NCBI RefSeq assembly: GCF_032051575.1
Contig: NZ_DAMBYD010000010.1
Location: 132,287 to 196,286, forward strand
Length of the DNA: 64,000 nucleotides
DNA from: Aminipila sp032051575
GTDB taxonomy: Bacteria > Bacillota > Clostridia > Peptostreptococcales > Anaerovoracaceae
Reading direction: 5' to 3'
Of this stretch, positions 8,361 through 17,878 are shown one piece after another. How positions within the stretch are numbered: position 1 is the stretch's first letter; every line of letters begins with the position of its first letter. The position numbers were made by a program, and so were the translations under genes. The notes below the pieces were generated by a model. It searched no databases and was not told where the DNA came from. It worked only from the letters and a program-made list of their open reading frames with translations.

Positions 8361-9866
8361 ATGACAACTTATAATAAATTCAACAGACTAAATATTGATA
8401 CTTTGCCACTTGGCTTTGAGCGAGACAATAATAAAAATCTGTATTTTTGTACACCCAAAGGCGCCAAAATCATTGGTTGGGCAGGTGTTGATGGTATTCA
8501 TTTTTGCTTTATCCGTGGCTTTGGAGAAATGGTGTTTGCTGTAAGCCCTATGAATACACCGGGGAACTATGTCCATCCGTTAGCAAATTGTTTTTCTGAT
8601 TTTCTATGCCTTTTACTTGCTTGCGGTGACACCGCAGCATTAGAGCAGGCATATAGCTGGAATCAAGCACAGTTTGAAACCTTTTTTACGGACAAACCTA
8701 TTACAGAAGCTCAATCGTCAGTTCTGAACTTCATTTCTGAAAAGCTGCAGCTTGAAGCAATGGAGCACCCGTTTGAATATATCAAGCAATTACAAGCTGA
8801 CTTTGATTACAGTAAGATTAAATTTACAGAAGACTACGATGACTTTGTCCCATCAGAGCCAACACTTCCCGAATGGAAGGTGTATTTTGAGGGTAATTTC
8901 TGGGGACATTCCACAGGGCAAAAAGCCGGAAAAGAGATTTGTACAAATGTACAATTTACCTTGAATAATAAAAAATGGTTCATTCCGTCCATTTATAATT
9001 GTAGCGAGGGATTGGTGATTGATTTCTGTGTGCAAATTCCAATAGAAAGTATCCGTGATTTTATAAGCAAATGGAATCTCTCAATAGAAAATGATGGCTC
9101 TGATTTTACTAGAGATCAGCAAATACAGATTGATGCTGAAAATCCTATGGCAATCAATATTACTCCGGAGATTGTGCTTAATGGCAAAACAATTTCCTGC
9201 TCACACGGATGCGGCTTGTCTTGGAACCCATATTTTACAGAACTCAATAATATGGAATCTGATGGTGTGCTAAAACAGTACACACTTGATCCTGCCAGTG
9301 GCTGGTTCATTTGGCGTTCTGCTTTTCCTTGGCAGACCACACGCAAACCGAAAATTTCCTCCCTTAGCGTAGTAATTAAGCACGACCCTATCAGCATTTC
9401 CTGTTCACATTTCGTCGTATCTGCTCCGGGTGAGTGTTTTGATTTTACCAATCCAATAACCAAAACTTCACATATGCTGACAGTGCAACAATATGAGCAG
9501 CAGGAAATCCCGAATAATATATTTAGCGATGATGATTACAATTTCCCACCCCACTGCACTGCAATGAGCTACACCGTTTCTCCGGAGCTTGCCGATGAGT
9601 CTTTCTCTGTTCGTGATTGCAACTCTGGTGACAGACCTCGTAAAAAACAGACTCATCCAATGGAGCCGCAAAGCACAGCCGACTGCTTTTCTGTCGGAAT
9701 TATTGGTGGTGCATATAGACCGACTGCCATTCTCTTTGGTGATAGCGAGCAAGGAAAGCTTCGTGCCGTTTGTTCTGCCTTGCACTTTGTGCCTGTTAAT
9801 ACGGTAGAGTGGAAAATCATATTTCACGAAAAACCTTGTGCGGATATTACTGTCAAAATAATATAA
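8361..9866 (+). CDS. Uncharacterised 501-residue protein
   Basis: I do not recognise a family. The protein is soluble and rich in aromatic residues and Cys/His. The first 130 residues include GWAGVDGIHFCFI and HPLANCFSDFLCLLLACG, which faintly recall SUKH/SMI1-type proteins; the rest is beta-rich, with a conserved-looking SCSHGCGLSWNPYF segment. A GAAAGG site precedes the ATG, and a strong terminator (9923-9949) follows. Base composition is visibly more GC-rich than the neighbouring transfer genes, suggesting recent acquisition from another source. If SUKH-related, it could be an immunity-type protein, but no toxin is adjacent. Confidence 0.7.
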   Translation: MTTYNKFNRLNIDTLPLGFERDNNKNLYFCTPKGAKIIGWAGVDGIHFCFIRGFGEMVFAVSPMNTPGNYVHPLANCFSDFLCLLLACGDTAALEQAYSWNQAQFETFFTDKPITEAQSSVLNFISEKLQLEAMEHPFEYIKQLQADFDYSKIKFTEDYDDFVPSEPTLPEWKVYFEGNFWGHSTGQKAGKEICTNVQFTLNNKKWFIPSIYNCSEGLVIDFCVQIPIESIRDFISKWNLSIENDGSDFTRDQQIQIDAENPMAINITPEIVLNGKTISCSHGCGLSWNPYFTELNNMESDGVLKQYTLDPASGWFIWRSAFPWQTTRKPKISSLSVVIKHDPISISCSHFVVSAPGECFDFTNPITKTSHMLTVQQYEQQEIPNNIFSDDDYNFPPHCTAMSYTVSPELADESFSVRDCNSGDRPRKKQTHPMEPQSTADCFSVGIIGGAYRPTAILFGDSEQGKLRAVCSALHFVPVNTVEWKIIFHEKPCADITVKII

Positions 9867-9922
9867 ACTGCCATAGTTATCGTGCCATGTTCAAAAGCAT
9901 GGTTACTTCAATTTAAATGGAT

Positions 9923-9949
9923 CCGCTACACTTTGATTTTGTGTAGCGG
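9923..9949 (+). terminator. Rho-independent terminator after the 501-residue gene
   Basis: A perfect 9-bp stem CCGCTACAC/GTGTAGCGG (9923-9931 and 9941-9949) is followed by CTTTTAG. It ends the rightward insert just before the convergent VirB2-like gene. Confidence 0.75.
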
Positions 9950-9961
9950 CTTTTAGTTTGC

Positions 9962-10303
9962 TTACATCCCCAAAATCGTCCAAATATATGCTGGTGCAGT
10001 TAGTGTAAATACCAAACACGCAAACAAGATTGCGGGTGCCGCCCATTCAAATTGGCCATGCTTTCTATAGTCAAAATAAGCAGTTCCAAGTTTTGCAAAG
10101 AAGAATACTGCTAAAACAAGGTCAATTGCAGGGAACACAACCTTATTTACAACCGTTTTTATCTGTTCTGATGCATCACTCCAAGTATCTTCAATTGCCC
10201 CAGCAACATCTCCTGTGCCTGAAGCTAATGCTGTAGTGCTAAACATCAATATGCCAATCAGCACCATGCACATTGTTAGTGCTATTTTCTTATTTATGTT
10301 CAT
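9962..10303 (-). CDS. VirB2-like/DUF3852 small membrane protein
   Basis: The 113-residue protein has a signal peptide ending near TTALASG, a short amphipathic segment, and two hydrophobic helices (VVFPAIDLVLAVFFFAKLG and APAILFACLVFTLTAPAYI). This matches the VirB2-like pilin/DUF3852 type found next to VirB6 genes in Gram-positive T4SS operons. I chose the ATG at 10303 because AAAGGTGG sits 5 bases upstream; a GTG three codons earlier overlaps that site. Structural subunit of the mating channel is the likely role. Confidence 0.75.
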   Translation of the reverse strand: MNINKKIALTMCMVLIGILMFSTTALASGTGDVAGAIEDTWSDASEQIKTVVNKVVFPAIDLVLAVFFFAKLGTAYFDYRKHGQFEWAAPAILFACLVFTLTAPAYIWTILGM

Positions 10304-10331
10304 AAAATCCACCTTTCTTTTTCTGTATTAT

Positions 10332-12023
10332 TTAAGGATTTAAGGGTGCTATATGCCAGTCTTGCCATAAGTTCCCCTTTATTGTTAATGTGTCTGTAAG
10401 ATTCATAGAGAGCATTCCATCAGGTGTCCATGCATCTATAAGCCATGTATTTACTATATATTCACCGTCTGGCATCCATATTGGAGTAAAATGTGTACGA
10501 TTCTTATAAGTAGAATAATTGTTTTTCTTAAACTCAAACCTTGCATTTGAACCACCTGAAACACGTTCTAATAATCTCCAGTAGGTTTCATAGCGAAATT
10601 CTGGGAAATAGGAAACAGCATTTTGAGCATAAGTAATAGCTGAACTTTGATTACTACTCACATTTCCAGTCACTGTTTGATTGATTCCATATCCGCTTTT
10701 AAAAGCACTTCCACTTGCAGTAGGATTTTTACTATCGTTTATAATACTCATATCACTTGAAAGCCTCGCTGTATATTGGTCAAGGTCAAACTCCCACCAA
10801 CCGTGGTCACACCAATATCCTGAGTCCTCTCCTGTACTATGCCACACCCAATATGCCCGCCACCAAGGACTCCATATGCTCCAATTTGCATTTGTTTTTT
10901 CTTCTCTGTTTGGAACGGAGGAATGAGAAAAAGAGTCATTTCTATCATCTGCTACAGGATTTGGTGGTGGATTTTTTCCTAAATCAACAACCTTAACATT
11001 GATAATTGATTTAGTAGTACTACCCGGTCCATTCACTATTACATCTATTACCATATCTTGTTCCGTATCAGGAGTTGTCCATTTTACCCATGCAAGCTGA
11101 GAGTCGCCACTTGGGTAATATACATTCCCAACATTATAGGTTCTTCCGTCAATAATAAAACTCACACGAGTTGGCCTGTCAGGATCAGATTGTCCCCCAC
11201 TTACCATTACTGCTGTGATTACCTCCGTATTTACCCTGTATTCATAATCATATGTGCTAACAGTTGGTGGCTCAGGCTGTTCTGTAAATCGAACGATACC
11301 AAGACCGAGGGAAGATTTTATGTCTGCATTAGAGGCAGGGGCTGATGTACTGCCATTCCATGCGGGATATCCCAAATCTCCTACCTCTAAAAACATAGCA
11401 AGAGGCAAGTTCTTATGAGATAAAGACACCATTTTACTTCTTAATAATCCACTTAACTGTTCATCATACATGGCAGCTTCCGTTGCAGTTGTAGCAATCA
11501 TAACACCTTGAAATGTGTAATATGCCATTGGTTCTAAGAGTAATTTGTACTCTCCACCAATTAGAATATCGAAATCCATTCCTGTTATTGATGCAATTGA
11601 GCGTATAACTTGCTCATCTGTAAAATAGCTCTTTATGGCTGCAATATTGTTACTACCATTTGTACTTACAATCCTTGGCATTGTTTGAGATGGATTAATG
11701 TAAGAATATGCACCTTGAATAGGAGATAAATTTCTTCCACCATTATATTGAATTTTAGATACCTTACCAAAGTGAAACATAGTAGATGGAGGTTGTTTAT
11801 TTGTTAAATCAATAGGGGTAGTTACTATGGCATGGTCACTTGCTCGAACTACAGTAACACGCACACCATCATAGCCAGGAGACCACTTATCAGTACTCGT
11901 TCCATCTCCCATACCTCCACCACCTGAGTCAATATTTCCATCTCCAACAGCAAATACAGTAATAGGCATTATTAAACTAAATATCATTGTAAATATCATC
12001 AATATTTTTAATATATGCTTCAT
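10332..12023 (-). CDS. Large secreted conjugation-associated protein
   Basis: The 563-residue protein has a clear signal peptide (MKHILKILMIFTMIFSLIMP, cleavage near VFAVG) and a Gly-rich linker. Next comes a region of about 180 residues with no known domain, a beta-rich Ig/fibronectin-like middle, and a Trp-rich segment WSIWSPWWRAYWVWHS around residues 385-400. No cell-wall sorting signal is seen. I moved the start to the ATG at 12021-12023, 5 bases after GGAAGGAG. It lies between the VirB2-like and DUF6550-like genes, so an extracellular role in mating-pair contact or pilus display is inferred. Confidence 0.72.
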   Translation of the reverse strand: MKHILKILMIFTMIFSLIMPITVFAVGDGNIDSGGGGMGDGTSTDKWSPGYDGVRVTVVRASDHAIVTTPIDLTNKQPPSTMFHFGKVSKIQYNGGRNLSPIQGAYSYINPSQTMPRIVSTNGSNNIAAIKSYFTDEQVIRSIASITGMDFDILIGGEYKLLLEPMAYYTFQGVMIATTATEAAMYDEQLSGLLRSKMVSLSHKNLPLAMFLEVGDLGYPAWNGSTSAPASNADIKSSLGLGIVRFTEQPEPPTVSTYDYEYRVNTEVITAVMVSGGQSDPDRPTRVSFIIDGRTYNVGNVYYPSGDSQLAWVKWTTPDTEQDMVIDVIVNGPGSTTKSIINVKVVDLGKNPPPNPVADDRNDSFSHSSVPNREEKTNANWSIWSPWWRAYWVWHSTGEDSGYWCDHGWWEFDLDQYTARLSSDMSIINDSKNPTASGSAFKSGYGINQTVTGNVSSNQSSAITYAQNAVSYFPEFRYETYWRLLERVSGGSNARFEFKKNNYSTYKNRTHFTPIWMPDGEYIVNTWLIDAWTPDGMLSMNLTDTLTIKGNLWQDWHIAPLNP

Positions 12024-12049
12024 TTTTTCTCCTTCCTGCAAATAAAAAA

Positions 12050-12067
12050 CACTGCATTTCTGCAGTG
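12050..12067 (-). terminator. Intra-operon terminator/attenuator
   Basis: On the minus strand, CACTGCA-GAAA-TGCAGTG is followed at once by TTTTTTATTT. The hairpin lies between the DUF6550-like gene and the large secreted protein gene and should lower expression of the T4SS genes relative to the Tad genes. Confidence 0.65.
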
Positions 12068-12087
12068 CATTTCATTGCTATTTATAT

Positions 12088-12654
12088 TTAATCCATATTT
12101 CCTATCTTATTTCCATTCTCATACATATCTTCAGCTACAGTCCCTTGATTTTCACCACTATTTTCTATCCACCCAAATCCAGGCAAGTAAGTTTTCCCTT
12201 GATTATTGGTATCCCCACCTTGTGGTACATCATTATTTTTCGGTGTTTCTGTGGGTTTCTCTACTTTGTCATGAACTACAGGTTCAGGTGGCGTTTCCAC
12301 TTTCTCACCATTTGGTTTCTGTGTTGGATCTGTAAGCTGTTCCTTTGTAGGTTCTTTCGGTTTTACTAAATCTCCTTGAATGGTTTGCTCAGTCCCTGTA
12401 TCTATCGCACCATTATCTATCGTTTCATCCTCTGGAATCTTAATTTCTGGCACTGTAATTTCATCTTCTTTTTCTGCTATATCTGGTGTTTTTATTATGA
12501 TATCATTTGTTTCTATACTTTGCTTTGACAGTACTGCATCCTCTATAGGTTCTTTTTTAAACTGATTGCTTATTAAAGCTATAAGTATCACACTGATTAT
12601 CAATCCACTTACAACAATTAGTCTTCTTTTTGTCTTATCATTTATATTATTCAT
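12088..12654 (-). CDS. Membrane-anchored Pro/Glu-rich protein (DUF6550-like)
   Basis: The 188-residue protein has one N-terminal transmembrane helix (RLIVVSGLIISVILIALIS). A long acidic, Pro/Thr/Lys-rich extracytoplasmic stalk follows, then a compact end containing YLPGFGWIENSG. It resembles the DUF6550 proteins that accompany Tad-like genes in clostridial mobile elements, though I recall the number only tentatively. The stalk looks like a spacer through the cell wall. GGAGG lies 8 bases before the ATG. Confidence 0.68.
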   Translation of the reverse strand: MNNINDKTKRRLIVVSGLIISVILIALISNQFKKEPIEDAVLSKQSIETNDIIIKTPDIAEKEDEITVPEIKIPEDETIDNGAIDTGTEQTIQGDLVKPKEPTKEQLTDPTQKPNGEKVETPPEPVVHDKVEKPTETPKNNDVPQGGDTNNQGKTYLPGFGWIENSGENQGTVAEDMYENGNKIGNMD

Positions 12655-12750
12655 ATGTTCCGCCTCCTTATTAAATCTTAATTATCTGTTACTTTCAAGC
12701 TATAAACTACCACAAGATTTCCTGTAAGTCTATTAAATTCTGCAAATCTT

Positions 12751-13314
12751 TTAAAACTTAGGGGTATAGCCTGCACTTGTCTTTATTTTCATCTTCATAC
12801 TTGGAAGAAGTCTGCCTCCAAAGGATACTGGTACTTCAAGCATTATTCTACTATCTGTCTCAAACCTTGAATCTGACCTATCCCCTAAAGCTAAAGGAGC
12901 ATTTCTTATATCCACTTCCAAATTCCATATTTTAAACTCTATTTTTCCTTCTGATGTAGTCTTAACATGATATCCACTTTTCCTACTTAATCCAAGAATT
13001 GTATCTAGTCTATCATAAATTGCTCCATAATCAAGAGATTCTTCAAAGTCATCTGCCATAGGCTGATATCCTCCTGAATACCCTTCACGAACTCCATGAT
13101 ATACATCATCATAGTTGTCATTTACAGTAGAAATAACTGCATCTTGAACGGCATCACGCACACCTTGTGTTATGATCATCAGTCTAAAATATTCTGATAC
13201 CCCTGTAAAAATCATTACAAGACACAAAGTCACTGCAATAATCAGTGGAAAAGAGCTACCTTTTTTATCGGTTAATATTCTTTTAAGTTTATGCAAGATT
13301 TCACCTACTTCCAA
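12751..13314 (-). CDS. TadE-like pseudopilin
   Basis: The 187-residue protein has a short basic leader ending in DKKG, then a hydrophobic helix SSFPLIIAVTLCLVMIFTGV and a periplasmic-type domain. This is the layout of TadE/TadF minor pseudopilins, which are cleaved after the Gly by a prepilin peptidase. It lacks the usual Glu at +5 that major pilins carry. Its start overlaps the DUF4320 gene by 10 bases. It is likely a minor subunit of the Tad-like pilus. Confidence 0.78.
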   Translation of the reverse strand: MEVGEILHKLKRILTDKKGSSFPLIIAVTLCLVMIFTGVSEYFRLMIITQGVRDAVQDAVISTVNDNYDDVYHGVREGYSGGYQPMADDFEESLDYGAIYDRLDTILGLSRKSGYHVKTTSEGKIEFKIWNLEVDIRNAPLALGDRSDSRFETDSRIMLEVPVSFGGRLLPSMKMKIKTSAGYTPKF

Positions 13315-13700
13315 TATACTTCTGATTTTCCAACAGCATCAGCTCTTAAGGTAACAGGAAAAGAACCAAATCCTCCGAACAAACCGATATTCGTTTCAAA
13401 AGTAACAGTAACAGTTATCTCTTCATTTAACTGAATTCTTCCTGTCTTTGACCATTTAACTTCTGGTGTAATACCAGTTTTTTCTCGAAGCAAAATCTCC
13501 CTATTTGAAGTTTCTGATCCTACCCTGCCTGCAATTTCTGCTTCCCTCACAAGCTCTGTAGCAAAGGTATCTACCTGTTGTTTTATGATATAGGCTGGAA
13601 ATACTCTCACTGCAAGGGCAATAACAAGCATGGCACAAAGAACCAGTATTGCCACATCAATATATCCTTCTCCTTGTTTAGATTTTAAAATTTTTAACAC
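13305..13700 (-). CDS. DUF4320-family TadE-like minor pilin
   Basis: The 131-residue protein has the prepilin-like N-terminus KSKQGEGYIDVAILVLCAML, with possible cleavage after the first Gly placing Asp at +5, then an extracellular beta-rich domain. DUF4320 proteins are conserved in ICE-borne Tad-like loci. The start is GTG at 13698-13700: GGAGG precedes it, while the ATG one base earlier in another frame runs into a stop. It shares the GEGYID motif with the two Flp-like pilins in this operon, so it is probably processed by the same peptidase. Confidence 0.78.
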   Translation of the reverse strand: MLKILKSKQGEGYIDVAILVLCAMLVIALAVRVFPAYIIKQQVDTFATELVREAEIAGRVGSETSNREILLREKTGITPEVKWSKTGRIQLNEEITVTVTFETNIGLFGGFGSFPVTLRADAVGKSEVYWK

Positions 13701-13711
13701 ATGGACACCTC

Positions 13712-14584
13712 CTAGAACATTCCACTAAGGGAACGTATGATTTCATATACAATAATGGCCATATAGGTCATTAAGAAACACATAAGCATTACAAAGGAAA
13801 ACACTCTAATCTTAGGTGGTATTTTCATAGCTTGTGCTTTTAACCTTTGAAGTTCAAGTTGTTTCATATCATGAGAAAGCATTTGAAAATACATGGAACC
13901 ATCATCTCCACGAAGAACACCAATTAGTCCTCTGGTAATATCTGATAGCATCGGTGAATTAATCCTCGCCTCGAACCTTGTAAGTGCTGCCTCATAGGAA
14001 GAGGAACGCATATCTGCTGTTAAGATATCCAACTCATCAGCAAATTTCTCTCCTGCATTTTTCTTATAGTTCTCTATAATAGACAGTACATCCCTACTTG
14101 CCTTTAACTCCTGAGTAATGGTTGCTACAAATCTTGGCAGTTCTACTTCAATTTTCTCTTTCTTTATCTTTAATATCTCATCTGCTTTACGAATTTCTTT
14201 AAAATATATTATAATGCTTAAAAACATAAGTATCGGTGCGATGAGTGGAAGTATCATGAGACAAGGGACAATTAGAATCGCAATTGTTCCTGACTTTATT
14301 ATTGCCGATGCAATGAACTCTTCTGGAGTCAAATTCATTCCAGCAGCATTTAATGTGTTTTTGATTCTGCTTTTTTTATACTCATCCATAGGAATATATT
14401 TAGCAAGCTTCACTGCCCATCCCATAAGAAGTACATCTACAGTTTTGGCTTTTTCTTTTCCCTGTTTACCAGCAGATAACATAGCCTTTTGTGTTGCAAT
14501 GCTTGGCAATTTCAGCAAATCAGCGGAAATTAGAAACAAACCAATGGCAAGCAACATGCCAAATGTAAAGATTGAAATTGTCAT
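13712..14584 (-). CDS. tadC: Tad pilus inner-membrane platform protein (T2SS F family, TadC)
   Basis: The 290-residue protein has an N-terminal helix, two helices around residues 90-130, a cytoplasmic four-helix domain of the GspF/T2SSF fold, and two C-terminal hydrophobic segments (VFSFVMLMCFLMTYMAIIVY). With its 5' neighbour it forms the TadB/TadC pair that anchors the assembly ATPase and moves pilin subunits into the fibre. GGAGG lies 9 bases before the ATG, and it starts 6 bases after tadB ends. Assignment as C rather than B rests on gene order. Confidence 0.88.
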   Translation of the reverse strand: MTISIFTFGMLLAIGLFLISADLLKLPSIATQKAMLSAGKQGKEKAKTVDVLLMGWAVKLAKYIPMDEYKKSRIKNTLNAAGMNLTPEEFIASAIIKSGTIAILIVPCLMILPLIAPILMFLSIIIYFKEIRKADEILKIKKEKIEVELPRFVATITQELKASRDVLSIIENYKKNAGEKFADELDILTADMRSSSYEAALTRFEARINSPMLSDITRGLIGVLRGDDGSMYFQMLSHDMKQLELQRLKAQAMKIPPKIRVFSFVMLMCFLMTYMAIIVYEIIRSLSGMF

Positions 14585-14590
14585 ATTCGG

Positions 14591-15520
14591 CTACCTCCTA
14601 TACTCAATTGGTTGGGTTAATTTAATTACTAAAGCTGTTGATATAAAAATAGCCATAGCACAAATAGAAATAATAATCTGTCCCAAAGCTGAGTGCATGA
14701 GTGTGTGGTACCAGTCTTTGTTTAGAAAATACAAAAGAGGTATATTTCCGATGACCAGTATGACCATGGTAATAAATTCTTTTCTTGGTTCAAAGACCAT
14801 GTTTTCAAGTTCTCCATTTACTACACGCATATCCGATAGTTTACTTACAATGGGTGTTAGGGTTGTCTTTAAACTTCGGTCAAGCTGACAAGCGATTAAA
14901 GCATCACACCATTCACGAAACACAGCATTATCAATCTGATCTTTCATAGCTTGCAAAGCACCTATAATATCTGGGTTTATCAGCTTTATCCTCGAAACGA
15001 AACCCTTAAATACAGACAAAACTGGTGGGTTTAGGTAGTTCATATTTTCTTCGGCTGCTGTAAGGATATCCTCATTTCTTAAATAAGCAGTTGTTATAAT
15101 ACTTAGTGCTGTTTCAAGCTCTGCAGCAATATCCCTTTTAAAATAACTTTGAGTAAGCCTTATATACCAAAATGGTAGAAACATAAAGCCTATTGCCATC
15201 ACTGGTACTAAGAAAAAGTTACCCAGCATAATAGCAATAGATCCTCCCATAGCAAACAATAATAAGGATAAGGCACAAAGCATAGGAAACTTCTTCTCTC
15301 TCCCTGTAACTTTTAAAATCTCTTGTACTTCCATGATTTCACGTCTTAAAAAAGATACCTTCTTTCGCTTTGTAGTCTCATTAATCTCATCCTTTATGCT
15401 CCTTGGCTTACTCATCAGCTTTTTAAATATGTTTTCCGTGAACTCCATTAGTGAGATTCCAAATAAAATAAAAAAACCTGCAATCATTCCGATACAGGCA
15501 ATCAACAAGATGGTACTCAT
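14591..15520 (-). CDS. tadB: Tad pilus inner-membrane platform protein (T2SS F family, TadB)
   Basis: The 309-residue protein has an N-terminal transmembrane helix, a helical pair about residues 80-120, a cytoplasmic F domain and two C-terminal helices. It immediately follows the TadA ATPase gene, overlapping it by 4 bases, the standard tadA-tadB-tadC order. It acts at the membrane platform that couples ATP hydrolysis to pilin addition. The ribosome site GGAGG is at normal spacing. Confidence 0.88.
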   Translation of the reverse strand: MSTILLIACIGMIAGFFILFGISLMEFTENIFKKLMSKPRSIKDEINETTKRKKVSFLRREIMEVQEILKVTGREKKFPMLCALSLLLFAMGGSIAIMLGNFFLVPVMAIGFMFLPFWYIRLTQSYFKRDIAAELETALSIITTAYLRNEDILTAAEENMNYLNPPVLSVFKGFVSRIKLINPDIIGALQAMKDQIDNAVFREWCDALIACQLDRSLKTTLTPIVSKLSDMRVVNGELENMVFEPRKEFITMVILVIGNIPLLYFLNKDWYHTLMHSALGQIIISICAMAIFISTALVIKLTQPIEYRR

Positions 15521-17070
15521 ATAGTTTCCACCTCCTTTGTTTTCAGTTTTTCTATGATGTCAATTGGCATTCCATTTTCCAAGAATCTTTTACTAAGGCT
15601 ATCTGAAATGCTATTGATCTGCTCATGGTAACCATTAATTATAAATTTCCCATCCTCCATACGGTTTTCTGTAATTACATATTGATATAATGGACGGTAA
15701 TTCCTTCTGCCATCTGGAAGGATTTCGCATTCCATTATCTCCATCATCTTTCTTTCCTTATTTTCAAGCTGCTTACAAAACACGACAATAGGATAAGCCT
15801 CTGTTACATATCCCATCAATGTTTCATCTGACATATCTACTGCTCGTTTGCAAAGGGATACCATTCTACGATAGGTTGCCTCACAGGAGTTTGAATGGAT
15901 GGTAGTAAGAACAGCTACACCTGTCCTCGCTGCTTCCTGTGCTGCATTGGCCTCTGCTCCACGCATTTCTCCTACTACAATAATATCTGGATTAAAACGC
16001 AAAGACATATCAAGCAATGTAATCTGATCTACTCTTTGCCTTTCATTCTCACTATCACGTGTTATGGTATGAATAACAGAATTAGTTACTCTTCCTTCTT
16101 TTTCACGAACCAAGGCAAGCTCACGCGATCCATTTTCTATGGTAAATATTCGCTTATTATCAGGAATGGTAGTTAGTAACCATCCAGCAATTGTTGTTTT
16201 ACCAGAGCTGGTTGCTCCTGCCACACAGACAGAAATACCATAGCGAATACACTCTGATAAAAAATCAAGCATAGGATTTGTTGCTGTACCACCATCTACA
16301 AAATCCTCCTTTTTCATACTTTGAGGATTTACAATACGAATAGAGGCTGAAATACCAACATCTTCATCCACTAAGGGGGTTTTAAGCACTGCAATACGAA
16401 TATTTTTTGTTAAATGCCCAAGAACAGCTGGACTGGCATTATCAAGTACCATACCAGAAACATGGAGCATTCTCCTTATTACATTAATTGCATGTTCAGG
16501 AGAGTCAAAATGTTCTTTAAGCTTTTCATTTCTTCCATCAGAATACTGCACTTCGATATCTTTCCATGAGTTAATGTCTATTTCTTCAATACCTTCTCCA
16601 TATATATATTTTGTTAAAAAACCATACTCAGCCATTTCAGTATAAAGTGCATCTATTAACTCATTGCCACTCATACCTTTTACGGAGATTCTACTATCCT
16701 GAACGTATTTAGAGATATATCGTTTCATCTGCTCTTTAGAATCCTTCATAGTTCCATCAGTAATAAGAACAGAATAATTACTTGAAATATATTCTTGAAC
16801 GTCCTTTAGAACAGTAGCAAAGTCCTTACCCTCTGTTTCAGGGGCAAAAAACAGGGAGTGAGTTCTATTTTCAGAACCTAACTCCCTTTGTGTTTCTTGA
16901 ACTTCTTGTGATTCTTGTATCTCTTTTATTTTTCCCTCTACTCCTTGAGTTTCCAGCATTTCAATTGCCCTTTTGGAGGCCTTTGATATTGCCTTTTCAT
17001 TTGTAGATGACACGTTTTGTTGCCCTTTTGTCTTTAGAAGCACAGAACTATTTCTTTTTTTGCCTAACAC
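15517..17070 (-). CDS. tadA: Tad pilus assembly ATPase TadA/CpaF
   Basis: The 517-residue hexameric secretion ATPase has a variable coiled N-terminus, then the CpaF N domain, Walker A GATSSGKTT at about residue 287, an Asp-box region around RDSENERQRVDQITLLDMSL, a Walker B-like FNPDIIVVGEMRGAEA, and a His box containing TTIHSNS. It powers extension of Flp/Tad pili at the cytoplasmic face. The gene overlaps tadZ by 7 bases and tadB by 4 bases, showing tight co-expression. All active-site motifs look intact. Confidence 0.94.
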   Translation of the reverse strand: MLGKKRNSSVLLKTKGQQNVSSTNEKAISKASKRAIEMLETQGVEGKIKEIQESQEVQETQRELGSENRTHSLFFAPETEGKDFATVLKDVQEYISSNYSVLITDGTMKDSKEQMKRYISKYVQDSRISVKGMSGNELIDALYTEMAEYGFLTKYIYGEGIEEIDINSWKDIEVQYSDGRNEKLKEHFDSPEHAINVIRRMLHVSGMVLDNASPAVLGHLTKNIRIAVLKTPLVDEDVGISASIRIVNPQSMKKEDFVDGGTATNPMLDFLSECIRYGISVCVAGATSSGKTTIAGWLLTTIPDNKRIFTIENGSRELALVREKEGRVTNSVIHTITRDSENERQRVDQITLLDMSLRFNPDIIVVGEMRGAEANAAQEAARTGVAVLTTIHSNSCEATYRRMVSLCKRAVDMSDETLMGYVTEAYPIVVFCKQLENKERKMMEIMECEILPDGRRNYRPLYQYVITENRMEDGKFIINGYHEQINSISDSLSKRFLENGMPIDIIEKLKTKEVETI

Positions 17071-17876
17071 CCAAACACCTCCTTCGCTATCTTCTCAATC
17101 TCTTTACGAAATGCCTTGCTATCCTTCATGGATAATTCTTCGAATAGATTTCCAGCTAGATATTGTTCCTCAAGTTCCTGTGAATGTGGAAGCTTAAAGG
17201 CTACACTTCCAAGTGCTTGACTCATATGGTCTACCCCTTGCTGTGGTTTAATGTTAGAAGCTGTTTTATATTGCTTATCTGCATCCCATTTCCCATCACG
17301 AAGAAGAGGTAGTTGACTTGATAAATAACTGATGCTTTTTAAATCACAATTGGCAAGTCTTAATACGGAATCGGACTCCATTAGTGCAACAGCAGATAAA
17401 ACATCATTTGCTATATAACTGCCACAATCTATAATAATAAATGGTGCTATTTCACGAAGGCTATCAATCAGCTCTCTTGCTTGCACTTCTGAATAGGGCG
17501 GATAGGTATATTCGTTTTCTCCCTTTAACATGCCAAGGATTGTAAGGTATGACAGCTTTTTATGGGTAATCATATTATGCTTTACCAGAGGCTCCGTTAC
17601 ATGGGTTGCTGCAAGGATACTTCCTAATGATTTTTCGCATTCAAGTTCTTGCGAAGGACAGATACAAGGGAGCATCGGTGCTGTCATATCACATAATACC
17701 AGTATTACATTCTTTTTCTTATCTGCTAGATATTTTGCAATCTTTGTAGCCACTGTTGTCTTTCCACTTCCGGGACTTCCCCAAACAGCTAAAACTCCAC
17801 TATGAAAGATTTCTTCCAGAGCCTTTTCTTCCTTTAAATTGCGAGTAAAAATACTAGTCTTCTTAAAGTTTAACAT
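17064..17876 (-). CDS. tadZ: TadZ/CpaE-like MinD-family ATPase
   Basis: The 270-residue P-loop protein has Walker A VWGSPGSGKTTVATKIAKYL near residue 32, then LVLCDMTAPMLP and IIIDCGSY, typical of the SIMIBI/MinD group. TadZ proteins localise the Tad machine in the cell. The usual N-terminal receiver-like domain is absent, so this is the short form seen in Gram-positive loci. It starts 2 bases after cpaB ends and overlaps tadA. Confidence 0.85.
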   Translation of the reverse strand: MLNFKKTSIFTRNLKEEKALEEIFHSGVLAVWGSPGSGKTTVATKIAKYLADKKKNVILVLCDMTAPMLPCICPSQELECEKSLGSILAATHVTEPLVKHNMITHKKLSYLTILGMLKGENEYTYPPYSEVQARELIDSLREIAPFIIIDCGSYIANDVLSAVALMESDSVLRLANCDLKSISYLSSQLPLLRDGKWDADKQYKTASNIKPQQGVDHMSQALGSVAFKLPHSQELEEQYLAGNLFEELSMKDSKAFRKEIEKIAKEVFGC

Positions 17877-17878
17877 CT

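Noticed and set aside
14118..14888. 256-codon rightward open frame
   Set aside because: Lies antisense across tadC and tadB, with no ribosome site and no family match; it is an antisense shadow of membrane-protein codons.
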